From: Candidatus Scalindua sp. SCAELEC01
GTDB taxonomy: Bacteria; Planctomycetota; Brocadiia; Brocadiales; Scalinduaceae
Direction: 5' to 3'
Length of the DNA stretch: 64,000 nucleotides
NCBI GenBank assembly: GCA_004282745.1
Contig: SHMT01000006.1
Coordinates: 90,168-154,167 of the forward strand
A program made the translations under genes and the position numbers. Each line of letters begins with the position of its first letter. The stretch's first letter is position 1. The notes beneath the pieces were generated by a model. It saw only the letters and a list, made by a program, of their open reading frames with translations, was not told where the DNA came from and did not search any database. Shown piece by piece: positions 24,963 to 33,259 of this stretch.

Positions 24963-25856
24963 CTATTCAGCAAGAAAATTGCGGGTAACTTCATCCTTAA
25001 ATTCTTTAAGCCCAACACGATCAATTGTCTTTCCGATTCTTTCGCCTCTCTTCCCATTGCTATTATACCACTCAATGGTTTTACTGATAAAATCTGTGAC
25101 CTTTTCATCAGGTAAAAATTTCAGAATCTCATCTGCTTCCCTGGGATGTCTTCCATGCCTTCCTCCTGCACGGACGATCCAACCCTTCCGTTTTGCCGTC
25201 CAGGCATCGGTTGGACACACCTTAATGCAATCCCCACACTGCACACACTTCTCGCTGTAAAAAACAGGTGTTCCATCCTCATCGTCAACAATGGCGCCCT
25301 CGAGACAAGCCTTTGCACACAAGGTACATTTTGTACAGGGATCTTCCTCCCATTGCGGAGTTACCACTCCCTGAAACCCCAGGTCCATTCCTTTTGTCCG
25401 GGCACAATCTATAGGACAACCCGAAAATGAAGTCTTGAATTTATGATGGCACTCAGTACCAAAAAGATCTTTATCCACTTCCAGCGCCTTTTTCTGGGCA
25501 TCCATAATCCCGTTTGGGTTATACTCACAACCACCGCATGCAGTCGGCACCCGAACACGGGGGCCGCAAGAAGCAACCTGCTGCCCGAACTCAGCCAACT
25601 CCTTTACTAAAGCGTCAAAATCATCAATATGTACGCCAATAATCTCAACAGATTGCCTGAAACTCAGGTGACAGTACCCCATCTTGCTATACTTCTTCGC
25701 GACCTCAGCAATCTTTGCCATTTTATCTATGTCAAGCCTGCCGCCCGGCACTCGTAATCGAACCGTAAAAAGGTCCCTTTGCGTCTGTTTTATGAATCCA
25801 CCGGATTTTAACTCTTTTAAGTTAACCCTTTTATTTCCATCTGTACTTGCAGCCAT
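24963..25856 (-). CDS. Siroheme / 4Fe-4S sulfite reductase-like protein (AsrC/DsrAB-related, small)
   Basis: A 297-residue protein with the layout of small sulfite reductases: an N-terminal ferredoxin-like half-domain (about 20-95, including FTVRLRVPGGRL and CHLSFRQSVEI), a catalytic core with cysteines CGPRV, TACGGCEYNPNG and SGCPIDCARTKG (about 112-170), an inserted pair of 4Fe-4S motifs (CTKCTLCAKAC, CVQCGDCIKVC; about 180-225) and a C-terminal half-domain. Siroheme-linked cluster cysteines of the Cx5C...Cx3C type are expected; here the first pair is CGGC and the second CPIDC, a variant I note below. Likely reaction: reduction of sulfite or a related sulfur compound. ATG 25856 has AAGGAG. 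Siroheme synthase is the gene upstream. Confidence 0.82.
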   Translation of the reverse strand: MAASTDGNKRVNLKELKSGGFIKQTQRDLFTVRLRVPGGRLDIDKMAKIAEVAKKYSKMGYCHLSFRQSVEIIGVHIDDFDALVKELAEFGQQVASCGPRVRVPTACGGCEYNPNGIMDAQKKALEVDKDLFGTECHHKFKTSFSGCPIDCARTKGMDLGFQGVVTPQWEEDPCTKCTLCAKACLEGAIVDDEDGTPVFYSEKCVQCGDCIKVCPTDAWTAKRKGWIVRAGGRHGRHPREADEILKFLPDEKVTDFISKTIEWYNSNGKRGERIGKTIDRVGLKEFKDEVTRNFLAE

Positions 25857-25911
25857 TAAGCACTCCTTAAGTCTAATAAAATACTCAATTTATTCAATGT
25901 CTTAACTAAAT

Positions 25912-26045
25912 AGTGGTTGAATCAAAACTGCCCAGATACAAGGCTCGTAACAATTACGTGACCGGAACGTACGGTGGATCAAGTACTTAAGGATTACAGA
26001 GTTGTTGCAGCAACGTAATAGATGGGCAGTTCTCATTCAACCACT
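25912..26045. repeat. Family A near-palindromic element (copy A4)
   Basis: 134 bp with the clearest terminal inverted repeats: AGTGGTTGAATCAAAACTGC at the left and the near-complement GTTCTCATTCAACCACT at the right. A 4-base AAAT is present on both sides and may be a target duplication. It lies in the gap between the sulfite-reductase-like gene (start 25856) and the siroheme-synthase gene. Confidence 0.8.
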
Positions 26046-26170
26046 AAATAATAGTATCAGCTAGAGGAATGTGTTGCAAGGAGAAAAAGAGTGGTCATTC
26101 AATGCAAAGAGCACAAAAGAAGTGTGAGGTGTGAGGTTGGAAGCGAAAGAAAACGGATTAAATTAATTGA

Positions 26171-26237
26171 GGGGGTTAATAGGAACGCTCTCCGACAGGT
26201 AATCTCAAACCCAAAGCTAAGCGCTCCACTAACCTCC
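26171..26237. other. Hairpin with 18-base-pair stem, possible structured RNA
   Basis: GGGGTTAATAGGAACGCT (26172-26189, plus) pairs with AGCGCTCCACTAACCTCC (26220-26237) with one bulge and two wobbles, loop of 30 bases. It is in the 290-base gap between A4 (ending 26045) and the siroheme-synthase stop. The strand is unclear; a T-run is at 26251-26257 on the plus strand. No known RNA family was recognised. Confidence 0.35.
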
Positions 26238-26336
26238 AGCAAATAGTCACTTTTTTTCACTCACCTAAAAGAGAGAACCGAGAGAGTCGCCAGCAATAGT
26301 TGAAGGTTTTGCCCAAGCACTATTTATCTTCTGCTT

Positions 26337-26960
26337 TTACTCGAAAATCACTTTTCTCATCTCTGCTTCCGCTTTTTCAACGCCCTTGGTCTTTACCGTT
26401 TCCAGAAAATGTTTTTCTGCGAACTGTTGTAATATCTTCCTCCGTTTAGACTCATCTTTAACATTTGATAGGGCTAAAGTCCGCATCTTCGCCAACAAGT
26501 TTACATACACTTCGTACTCCGGGCCAAAAAGGTCCTCTACTTCGCGCCGAATATTTTTAGCAAAGGCCGGACTTGCCCCGCCCGTCGAGATGCTGATGCA
26601 AAGGTCTCCCCTCTTTATGGTCGCAGGGACGGTAAATGAGCAGAGTTCAGGAGAATCTGCCACATTTACCATAATGTTTCTCTTTTCCGCATCAGCTGCA
26701 ACCTTTCTATTCACCTCCTCATTATCTGTTGCCGCAATAACGAGGAAAGCGTTATCAATGAGGGGCTCTTCATACCTTTTTTTAACTACGGTTAGTCCTT
26801 GCTGCTTTTCCAGCTCTCCACAGATGTCAGGACTAACCACCACTACGTTAGCTCCGGCATCTTGCAAACTACACGCTTTACGAAATGCGACCTTTCCTCC
26901 TCCAACAATCACACACATTTTCCCTCTAATATCCAAATAGACTGGATAAAACTTTGACAT
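26337..26960 (-). CDS. Precorrin-2 dehydrogenase / sirohydrochlorin ferrochelatase (siroheme synthase)
   Basis: A 207-residue protein equal to the N-terminal (CysG-B/Met8/SirC) part of siroheme synthase. The NAD-binding motif is VIVGGGKVAFRKACSL (about 17-32), then VVSPDICGELE, and a conserved CSFTVPATIKRGDLCISISTGGASPAFAKNIRREVE core. It would oxidise precorrin-2 and insert iron, giving siroheme for the sulfite-reductase-like protein encoded downstream. The uroporphyrinogen methyltransferase half is absent and must lie elsewhere. It is the upstream gene of the sulfur block; A4 and a hairpin lie between. Confidence 0.93.
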   Translation of the reverse strand: MSKFYPVYLDIRGKMCVIVGGGKVAFRKACSLQDAGANVVVVSPDICGELEKQQGLTVVKKRYEEPLIDNAFLVIAATDNEEVNRKVAADAEKRNIMVNVADSPELCSFTVPATIKRGDLCISISTGGASPAFAKNIRREVEDLFGPEYEVYVNLLAKMRTLALSNVKDESKRRKILQQFAEKHFLETVKTKGVEKAEAEMRKVIFE

Positions 26961-27234
26961 TTGTCTCTTTAACCTCTTTCATTAAGTTTCAATTTATACA
27001 ACTTCGGGTCTCAGCAGGTTGTCCGAGAAGAGGTGTTTTTCTCAATCTTCGAGTCATACGCTGTTTAATATCAACACCGACATTTATTTGAGTGGAGAGC
27101 CCTATCTGGTGTTATCGTTCCTCTCTCATTCAGAATTTTTGAAAGGGTCTTTCTTGAGACAACCTTGTACTTTGAAGCTACGGATTAAATACAATGTCCA
27201 GACCAACGAGGTCCGGTAACTGATTAGCATAGTT

Positions 27235-27541
27235 AGTGTTTGAACGAAACTATACTCATCGCGAATTGATTTTTGGAATTTCTGGGCATGAGTTTGCCTG
27301 AAATTTTGATTTTTCGATTGAACAAAACCAGAGCCTTGGTGCTATCAAGGCGAGGATATTGTGATTGAGAAAGATCTAAAGGTCTGGTGAAATCGGGTTC
27401 TGAAAACCGAAAACCAATTTGCGATGAGTATACCCATCTACGGCGTTGCTGCAACAATTACGTAATCCTCACGTACTTGAGTACGCTCCGGTTACGTAAT
27501 TATTTCGCGCCTTGTACCTGGGCAGTTCTGGTTCAAACACT
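27235..27541. repeat. Family A element (copy A5) interrupted by a B element
   Basis: The left end AGTGTTTGAACGAAAC is at 27235-27250, the element continues as CCCATCTACGGCG from 27433, and the right end TGGGCAGTTCTGGTTCAAAC plus ACT ends at 27541. Removing 27253-27430 and one copy of TA restores ...GAAACTACCCATC..., as in copy A1. It ends 22 bases from the stop of the hypothetical gene at 27563. Confidence 0.75.
27253..27430. mobile_element. Family B short element, 178 bp, inserted at TA within A5
   Basis: Ends are TACTCATCGCGAATTG (left) and CAATTTGCGATGAGTA (right), inverted repeats. TA flanks both ends (27251-27252, 27431-27432). The inner sequence matches copy 48085-48262 (both have GAAATTTTGATTTTTCG and TTGAACAAAACCAGAG). 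It has no coding capacity, so it is a MITE-like element; TA duplication is the pattern of IS630/Tc1-type transposition. Confidence 0.75.
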
Positions 27542-27562
27542 GGGTTTTCGTTCACGCACTAG

Positions 27563-27874
27563 TTACATTTTAGTTGCAATGAAGGTTGAATTATCACTGC
27601 GATGAAAATAAATCTTACCATGCAATTTCCCCTCCTTCACAACAGCCCATCCACGGCCACTCGCAGTATCATCCTCGTCGTTTCCGAACCAACTGAATTC
27701 TGCTCTTTCCTCGGTGTACTCCACATCCATTTGACCATCCACACAAATAAAATGAAAATTACCGGTGTCTCCGGCAAACTGAATATAGGCAGTCTCTGTG
27801 AGGTCTAGATCTTCTTTTTCCCACATCTCACTTTCTATAATCTCCCAAGATCCTTGGAATTCTTTTACATTCAT
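27563..27874 (-). CDS. Conserved hypothetical protein
   Basis: A 103-residue soluble protein of a widespread small family with blocks GSWEIIESEMWEKEDLDL, FSWFGNDEDD and SGRGWAVVKEGKLHGKIYFHRSDNSTFIA. Function unknown; the aromatic- and acid-rich beta pattern resembles small lipocalin-like folds. The start at ATG 27874 has a CGAGG immediately in front, a poor spacing, but the N-terminus fits the family. It stands alone between A5 and the dehydrogenase gene at 28185. The gap 27875-28184 holds nothing I can name. Confidence 0.75.
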   Translation of the reverse strand: MNVKEFQGSWEIIESEMWEKEDLDLTETAYIQFAGDTGNFHFICVDGQMDVEYTEERAEFSWFGNDEDDTASGRGWAVVKEGKLHGKIYFHRSDNSTFIATKM

Positions 27875-28184
27875 CCTCGTATTCTATTTTTAGGCAATGT
27901 TAATGTCTTATCAATCAACTTATCCTCTATCTTTAATGTCATTCTCATGATTTATCACCTTATTATAATATGCATGAGTATGTATCTATTATGCATATTT
28001 GTCAACAATAAATACATATTTATAGCACTAAACACTAATCAAGATGCGGCCACAACATCTCGTTCTCAACATTTAAGCCTTGGGAGTCTCAGTCTGCCTT
28101 ATGCAGTTAAGGGAGGACCCATATCACGTATAACAATCTAACCTTATTCGTTACGTGCTACTTGATCCAAAATTCCTTGAAACG

Positions 28185-29342
28185 TTAGTCTCTCCCCATA
28201 TTAATGGGGGCGTGGGGATATAACGCTTCGCGCTTCTGAAACGATATAATATCTGGTTTTTGAATAACACCGGCATTAATGTTTATAGCCTGTCGTATTG
28301 TCTCATTTTGTTGCCAGCTCTCATCGCCCGCCAACACTGTCGGCAAGTGGACAATCAGAGCAGCAGAGATAGACCGCGAGGCACTTTCCCATAGATAGCT
28401 TGGCGTATGATCCACAGCGTAGTAATCTACCCGCCCAATTTTAAACATAGGGTTTTTAAATGTAGTCGGTTTGGCAAATGAGAATCCCATACCCTCGTCG
28501 CAACTGATGTCAATAATCAGGCAGCCTGGTTTGAGACAAGATATTTCATCTTCTGTAACAAAAAGTATGGGATGATCTGGTTCTTGTAGGGTCCCATTCA
28601 CGATAATTTCTGATTGGTTGATCAGATCAATTAATGGTTGCTCAGTCCCATCATGCTCTACCACCAACATGCGCGCTTCACCTTCATTGCCTTCCCGAAT
28701 ACGGACATATTCACAATCAAGTACTTCCTCACGCACTTCGTGGTCGGGACGTTGAATGCAAATTGTGATATCTCTAAAGCCACGTGCTTTAAGGGCGTAT
28801 ATTGCTCCCCGGCTGACTGCACCAAAACTAAAAATGATCACTTTGCGCTGGTTACCGTAATGGCCGTCGATTCCTCTAAGTTGCAGTGCATGTAAAATCG
28901 CACAGTAACCCGCCATTTCGTTGTTTTTATAAAAAGTGTGGCGCCCAATCTGTCCGTTGGGTCCCCAGACAAACATGTCCTCAAAGGCGATAAGTGTCTG
29001 TTTTCGATCGATTGCAGCCTGAGTGTGCGCCCTTTGCTGTACACAATGCGGATAGCCCCAAAGGATTCCATCCTCACGCAGTTCTTCGAAATCCGCTAAT
29101 ACTGGTTTGGCAAGGATGACATTCCCAATATCGGCCAGTAGTTTGTGGCGTGTGGCAACGCCACCTGACTGATCCGATATTTCTGAATCGGTAATATCAA
29201 AAGGTTTTCCATAACCTTCCTCAAATATCAGCTGACGACGAATTTGTTCGGGAAGGCGTATTAGATGTTCTGGATGGATTGGAATACGTTGCTCATCCTC
29301 TTTTCTTGAAGTACCAATGACTCCAAATTTTAATTTACTCAT
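28185..29342 (-). CDS. N5-(carboxyethyl)ornithine synthase-like dehydrogenase
   Basis: A 385-residue member of the alanine dehydrogenase / pyridine nucleotide transhydrogenase N-terminal superfamily. The start LKFGVIGTSRKEDEQRIPIHPEHL is typical, and a Rossmann region follows (KVIIFSFGAVSRGAIYALKARG, about 168-190). Blocks like IIDISCDEGMGFSFAKPTTF and YYAVDHTPSYLWESASRSIS match CEO synthases, which reductively couple pyruvate to the side-chain amine of ornithine (or lysine) with NADPH. Start 29342 with AAGGAAAC. Physiological role is uncertain; a saccharopine-like enzyme is the main alternative. Confidence 0.85.
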   Translation of the reverse strand: MSKLKFGVIGTSRKEDEQRIPIHPEHLIRLPEQIRRQLIFEEGYGKPFDITDSEISDQSGGVATRHKLLADIGNVILAKPVLADFEELREDGILWGYPHCVQQRAHTQAAIDRKQTLIAFEDMFVWGPNGQIGRHTFYKNNEMAGYCAILHALQLRGIDGHYGNQRKVIIFSFGAVSRGAIYALKARGFRDITICIQRPDHEVREEVLDCEYVRIREGNEGEARMLVVEHDGTEQPLIDLINQSEIIVNGTLQEPDHPILFVTEDEISCLKPGCLIIDISCDEGMGFSFAKPTTFKNPMFKIGRVDYYAVDHTPSYLWESASRSISAALIVHLPTVLAGDESWQQNETIRQAININAGVIQKPDIISFQKREALYPHAPINMGRD

Positions 29343-29440
29343 ATTGTTTCCTTCTTTTTACGAAAACGTATTTTTGTCATTATATCGAGTATTTTCAACA
29401 GTCTAATGTAAACGTTTTATATGCTTATGCAATCTTTTTA

Positions 29441-29533
29441 TACCCATTACGGAGTGGATTTAGGAATTTCAGGGCAAGAGTTAGTCTGAAATTTTGATTT
29501 TTCGATTGAACAAAACCGGAGGCTTAGGACCCA
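29441..29533. repeat. Truncated family B element (copy B2)
   Basis: Starts TACCCATTACGG after TA (29439-29440) and follows the B sequence through GAAATTTTGATTTTTCGATT and the AGGCTTAG box, then breaks off at about 29533. The sequence 29534-29708 is not part of the element; it contains short palindromes around 29635-29670 (GTAGCTCAGGCTAC) and no gene. Confidence 0.55.
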
Positions 29534-29708
29534 GGAAAGAATAACTTGTTGTTCTTGCCTGTCCGAATGGCTGGTAGGCCCACGGGCATCTCATTTTCAG
29601 GCCACCTTATGTTGCTCTTCACTCGCAGTATCCTCGCTGTAGCTCAGGCTACGCCTGCGGTCCTGCTCGATCAGATCGACCAAATCTGACCTAAAACTGA
29701 GCACGATA

Positions 29709-29816
29709 TACTAAAACCGATTTGGTTTTCGGTTTTGCTGAAAACCAAATCTTGGTGAAAGTATACTCGCTCAAATTTATCTCGGATTTTATCCGAAAAC
29801 CATCATGAGATGAGTA
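29709..29816. repeat. Family C short element, TA-flanked (copy C2)
   Basis: 108 bp, TACTAAAACCGATTTGGTTT at the left and ATGAGATGAGTA at the right, with TA on both sides. It holds two hairpins (AACCGAAAACC-type and CGGATTTTATCCG). It ends 12 bases from the uspA stop. Confidence 0.65.
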
Positions 29817-29827
29817 TAAAATAAGAA

Positions 29828-30286
29828 TTATGGCATTTCGAATTTAGTGTCTTTATCTTTGACGATCAGCACCGGGCAGTGTGCTTTGCGAGCAACTCTT
29901 TCTGCTACGCTTCCGATAAGAGAATGTGACAATCCAGTTCGACCATGACTTCCCATAATAATCAGATCGATATCATCTTTTCTTGCAGTTTTGACAATTT
30001 CAACAAAGGCTTTCCCCTCACGCACTTCTGTCTTAATTTCTGGTAAATTTTTTATCTTTTTGGCTATACTGTTTAATCCCTCTTCAGCCTCTTTTTTCAC
30101 CTTCTCCGCTATTTCTTGAGGAGTTATTTGAAGTATCATGTAGTGTTCGTTCCCATGAAGCTGCTCAACCACATGTAACAGATAAAGCCTTGAGTTAAGC
30201 AATAATGTCAACTCCTTTGCATATTCCACTGCCAGATTACTAGACCCAGAAAAATCTACCGGACATAAAATTTTTTTTATTTTCAT
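29828..30286 (-). CDS. Universal stress protein, UspA family
   Basis: A 152-residue single-domain protein: KKILCPVDFSGSSNLAVEYAKEL at the N-terminus, and the ATP-binding pattern DLIIMGSHGRTGLSHSLIGSVAERVARKAHCPVLIVK (GxxGxSxxxxGSVAxxV) near the C-terminus, so it likely binds ATP. Start at ATG 30286 with GAGGG upstream. Single gene. Confidence 0.93.
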   Translation of the reverse strand: MKIKKILCPVDFSGSSNLAVEYAKELTLLLNSRLYLLHVVEQLHGNEHYMILQITPQEIAEKVKKEAEEGLNSIAKKIKNLPEIKTEVREGKAFVEIVKTARKDDIDLIIMGSHGRTGLSHSLIGSVAERVARKAHCPVLIVKDKDTKFEMP

Positions 30287-30475
30287 GGTTCCCTCTTTCG
30301 ATTTCAGACCACAGATTAATACTGGATTTCGCCGATTTTTTTATCTACACAAATCTGTGACCTAAATAAAAATTCTTATACTGTTACATTAAAAATTTAG
30401 GCTCATTTCCCAATTAGTTAGCAAAAGCTTGTATAATTTTCCGTGAGAAGTATCGTTCATGTAGAAAACCATATA

Positions 30476-30595
30476 TACCCATTGCAAAATGGTTTTCGGA
30501 TAAAATCCGAGATCAATTGAGTGGGTAAAGTCCTCGGCGTTTTTTGTCCGGGGGTACCTTCACCAAGATTTGGTTTCCGGTATTCACTAAAAGGC
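30476..30595. repeat. Diverged family C element (copy C3)
   Basis: Begins TACCCATTGC after TA (30474-30475), contains the C core GGTTTTCGGATAAAATCCGA and GAGTGGGTAAAGTCCTCGG shared with C1, then TTTGGTTTCCGG as in C2. The right end is degenerate. The following 30596-30937 has a frame of about 137 codons on the minus strand that overlaps repeats and is not convincing. Confidence 0.5.
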
Positions 30596-30937
30596 ACTAC
30601 TCATTAAGTACCTTGCCGGTCCACGTCCATTATCGATAATACTATGATTTCGTATTGCTGTCAAAGTTATATCACCCCTTTTAAGACGTTCTCTTGTCAG
30701 TGATACAAGAGGTATACTGTACTCAAAACGTACCCAGAATACTTCAAAACAATCCCAAAGAGGTCTAAATTGGCTTTGCAGGTTGTACCTGTCAATCTTT
30801 GGTCCATGGGGGGATACAATGCATTGGGGGCGGGTGTATAAGGGCACGAGGCATCGTGCCCCTACAGCGCGCAACAATCTGTCAGGCAAAATGGTTTTCG
30901 GGATTTCTGGGACGAGGACTTCGGAGTAGTTAAATCG

Positions 30938-31061
30938 CGGTTGAACGAAAACGGCCCAGATACAAGGCGCGTAGAAATATAGCGACCGGAGCGTACTCAA
31001 GTACGTGAGGATAGCGAAATTTCTACAGTAACGCTGTAGGTGGGTTGTTTTCGTTCAACCG
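30938..31061. repeat. Family A near-palindromic element (copy A6)
   Basis: 124 bp with CGGTTGAACGAAAACGGCCC at the left and TTTTCGTTCAACCG at the right, perfectly inverted over the outer 14 bases. Inner arms GCGTAGAAATATAGCGACC / GAGGATAGCGAAATTTCTAC pair. It ends 7 bases from the stop of the radical SAM gene. Confidence 0.8.
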
Positions 31062-31067
31062 AGTGAT

Positions 31068-32549
31068 TTACATGACATGCAGTTCGCTCACCTTCCGGAA
31101 ATGGTAACCGTAAATGGCAAGCCTTACCGACAGGGGAAACAGTTTTCTATGATAAATAAACGTCCATAACAGGAGATCCCAAAATTGTACGCGTTCCTTG
31201 CCTATGATTCCAAGATGAAAGAAGGAACGAACCAATCCTAGGATATGATCCAGGTCTACTTTGACCTTAATCTTCGGCGCTTTGTACTCTCTCAAGAAGG
31301 TTTTAACTCGTTGATAGTAGTTTTCGGGAGAATAGATGTGTTTTAAAATACTCTTATAGCCATCTCTGCAGGTATCGATATCCATATTATTAGGGATAAT
31401 GTTCGTTGTTCCATCAATGTTATCACCTGACATTCTCCCAAGCAGCCGTCCCTCCTTCTTTAAACGGTCGTAGAGTTTTGTGCCATAAGGTGCCTGCAGA
31501 AGGCCTATCATGGCCATTACGACACCGCTTTTCTGGATAAAATCAATTTGACGTTGAAAGATGGAAGGTGTATCGCTATCAAAACCGACAATGAAGCCTG
31601 CCTGCACCTGTAGGCCCGCTCTCTGGATCCGTTGTACGTCTGCGACGAGTTCACGATTATTATTCTGTTTTTTTCCACACTCAACCAGGCTGTCCGTATC
31701 CGGGGTCTCGATTCCCACAAAAACCGCATCAAAACCTGCATCGGACATCATCTTCATCAGTGGTTCGTCATCGGCCAGATTGATTGAGACCTCTGTGTGA
31801 AAGGGTAAAGGAACGTGTTCTGCTTGCCATTTAATCAATGCAGGCAGCAGTTCCTTCTTGAGGGCCCTCTTGTTTCCAATGAGATTATCATCAACAAAGA
31901 AGACGGGACCACGCCACCCCAGTTCATAGAAGCTATTTAACTCATCGATAATCTGTTTAACATTTTTTGTGCGTGTACGTTGCCCGAACAGGGCAGTTAC
32001 GTCGCAAAATTCACATTGGTAGGGGCATCCCCGTGTATACTGTATACTCAAAGAGGCGTACCGTTTCATATCAACCAAATCCCATTGTGGAGCAGGAGTT
32101 TCACGAATGTCAGGATACTGTGTTGTAGTATACACCCGTTTAGGACAACCTTTTTCCAAATCTTCCAGAAAGCCGGGAAGTGTCAACTCCGCTTCATTAA
32201 GGATAAAATGGTCAACATCTTCAAATTGATTATGTTCGCTCGTAAATAGCGGACCTCCGGCAACCAACTTGACCCCAGCTTCTTTACACCTTCCAATTAA
32301 TTGGCGGGCCGATGCTCGCTGTATGACCATGCTACCAAGAAAGACATAATCGGCCCATGCAAGATCATGATCCATAAGCTTTGTTACGTTGGTGTCGACA
32401 AGGCGCTTCGACCAACTTGACGGAAGCATTGCGGCAACGGTTAACAGGCCCAATGGAGGGAAGGAGGCTTTTTTTCGTGTGAATTTGAGAGCATGTTTAA
32501 AACTCCAAAATGTATCGGGAAATTCTGGATATAATAATAGTATGTTCAT
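31068..32549 (-). CDS. B12-binding-type radical SAM protein (DUF4070-like C-terminus)
   Basis: A 493-residue enzyme. The N-terminal 150 residues resemble the cobalamin-binding fold (LLLYPEFPDTFWSFKHALKF, FPPLGLLTVAAMLP, LVDTNV) but without a DxHxxG motif. The radical SAM core (about 175-390) has the cluster motif CPYQCEFC and GIETPDTDSLVECGKKQN. The last part (GTKLYDRLKKEGRLLG...TRL and a long helical tail) matches DUF4070-type proteins. It probably methylates or rearranges a lipid- or metabolite-type substrate, but the substrate is unknown. It stands alone. A6 follows directly after its stop. Confidence 0.88.
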   Translation of the reverse strand: MNILLLYPEFPDTFWSFKHALKFTRKKASFPPLGLLTVAAMLPSSWSKRLVDTNVTKLMDHDLAWADYVFLGSMVIQRASARQLIGRCKEAGVKLVAGGPLFTSEHNQFEDVDHFILNEAELTLPGFLEDLEKGCPKRVYTTTQYPDIRETPAPQWDLVDMKRYASLSIQYTRGCPYQCEFCDVTALFGQRTRTKNVKQIIDELNSFYELGWRGPVFFVDDNLIGNKRALKKELLPALIKWQAEHVPLPFHTEVSINLADDEPLMKMMSDAGFDAVFVGIETPDTDSLVECGKKQNNNRELVADVQRIQRAGLQVQAGFIVGFDSDTPSIFQRQIDFIQKSGVVMAMIGLLQAPYGTKLYDRLKKEGRLLGRMSGDNIDGTTNIIPNNMDIDTCRDGYKSILKHIYSPENYYQRVKTFLREYKAPKIKVKVDLDHILGLVRSFFHLGIIGKERVQFWDLLLWTFIYHRKLFPLSVRLAIYGYHFRKVSELHVM

Positions 32550-32831
32550 TGGTTTATTTTCCTCTTCTTAACACACATACACATGAAATTTTCAAAAACA
32601 TTAAGGATTAAATTCACAGTATACGGCCACTTAACAATTTAGAATAGATACTTTCGATACCTTTATAACATAAATTGTGACAATATAAAAACAAAAAAGT
32701 CACATGATTAGGCCTTTATTGTGTGGGAAAAGCTTTAATTTGTAGGAAAAAAGCTGACAGGGTTCACACTGCAGGTATGGTTTGATTCAAGCATATGCGT
32801 TAATGTATATACATGCATCCTCGAATTATGG

Positions 32832-32902
32832 TTACCCGGGGAGGATTCGAACCTCCAATGAGAGAATCAAAATCTCTAGTGTTGCCATTACACTACCGGG
32901 TA
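32832..32902 (-). tRNA. tRNA-Gln (anticodon TTG)
   Basis: 71 bases that fold into a full cloverleaf: acceptor TACCCGG/CCGGGTA, anticodon stem AGAGA/TCTCT with loop TTTTGAT (anticodon TTG, reading CAA), T arm GGAGG-TTCGAAT-CCTCC. CCA is not encoded. Confidence 0.93.
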
Positions 32903-33087
32903 ATATTCAGCGCTCTTGAAGTCCCTTTGTGGTGCAATTAATTCTGAAAAATTTATGACCAGGGGGAGGCAATAAATTATATCCAAAGGTTTGATGTTGT
33001 CAATTCTAAACTAAGAACAAACTACCTGTTTCGTAGAAATATTTACCTTGATTTCATTTTTGTCCTCAGTAGAATACGCAGAAATCG

Positions 33088-33227
33088 GAGGAAGAACGGA
33101 AACTACCCATCTCCTGGGTTACCGCAACAATGAAACACTTCTCAAGTACACGAATACGTGCGAACTTGAGGACATTCCGGTTGCTGTATCAACGCGCTAG
33201 GTAATGAGGTTGTTTTGGTTTAACCTC
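33088..33227. repeat. Family A near-palindromic element (copy A7)
   Basis: 140 bp, more diverged: GAACGGAAACTACCCATC near the left end, GGTTGTTTTGGTTTAACCTC at the right. The middle has TCAAGTACACGAATACGTGC. It ends 32 bases before the alaS start, so it may lie in the alaS leader. Confidence 0.65.
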
Positions 33228-33259
33228 AGGGACCAATAAAGCAGTTTTAGAGGTTTTGG

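Noticed and set aside
26171..26237. 6S RNA or SRP RNA
   Set aside because: The conserved loop sequences of SRP RNA and the central bubble of 6S RNA were not found; only an unnamed hairpin is supported.
29534..29708. A tRNA- or RNA-like palindrome (GTAGCTCAGGCTAC)
   Set aside because: No cloverleaf or known RNA fold was found, and it lies among repeat fragments.
30587..31000. A 137-codon minus-strand frame
   Set aside because: It spans copies of repeat families A and C, has no ribosome site and its content looks non-coding.
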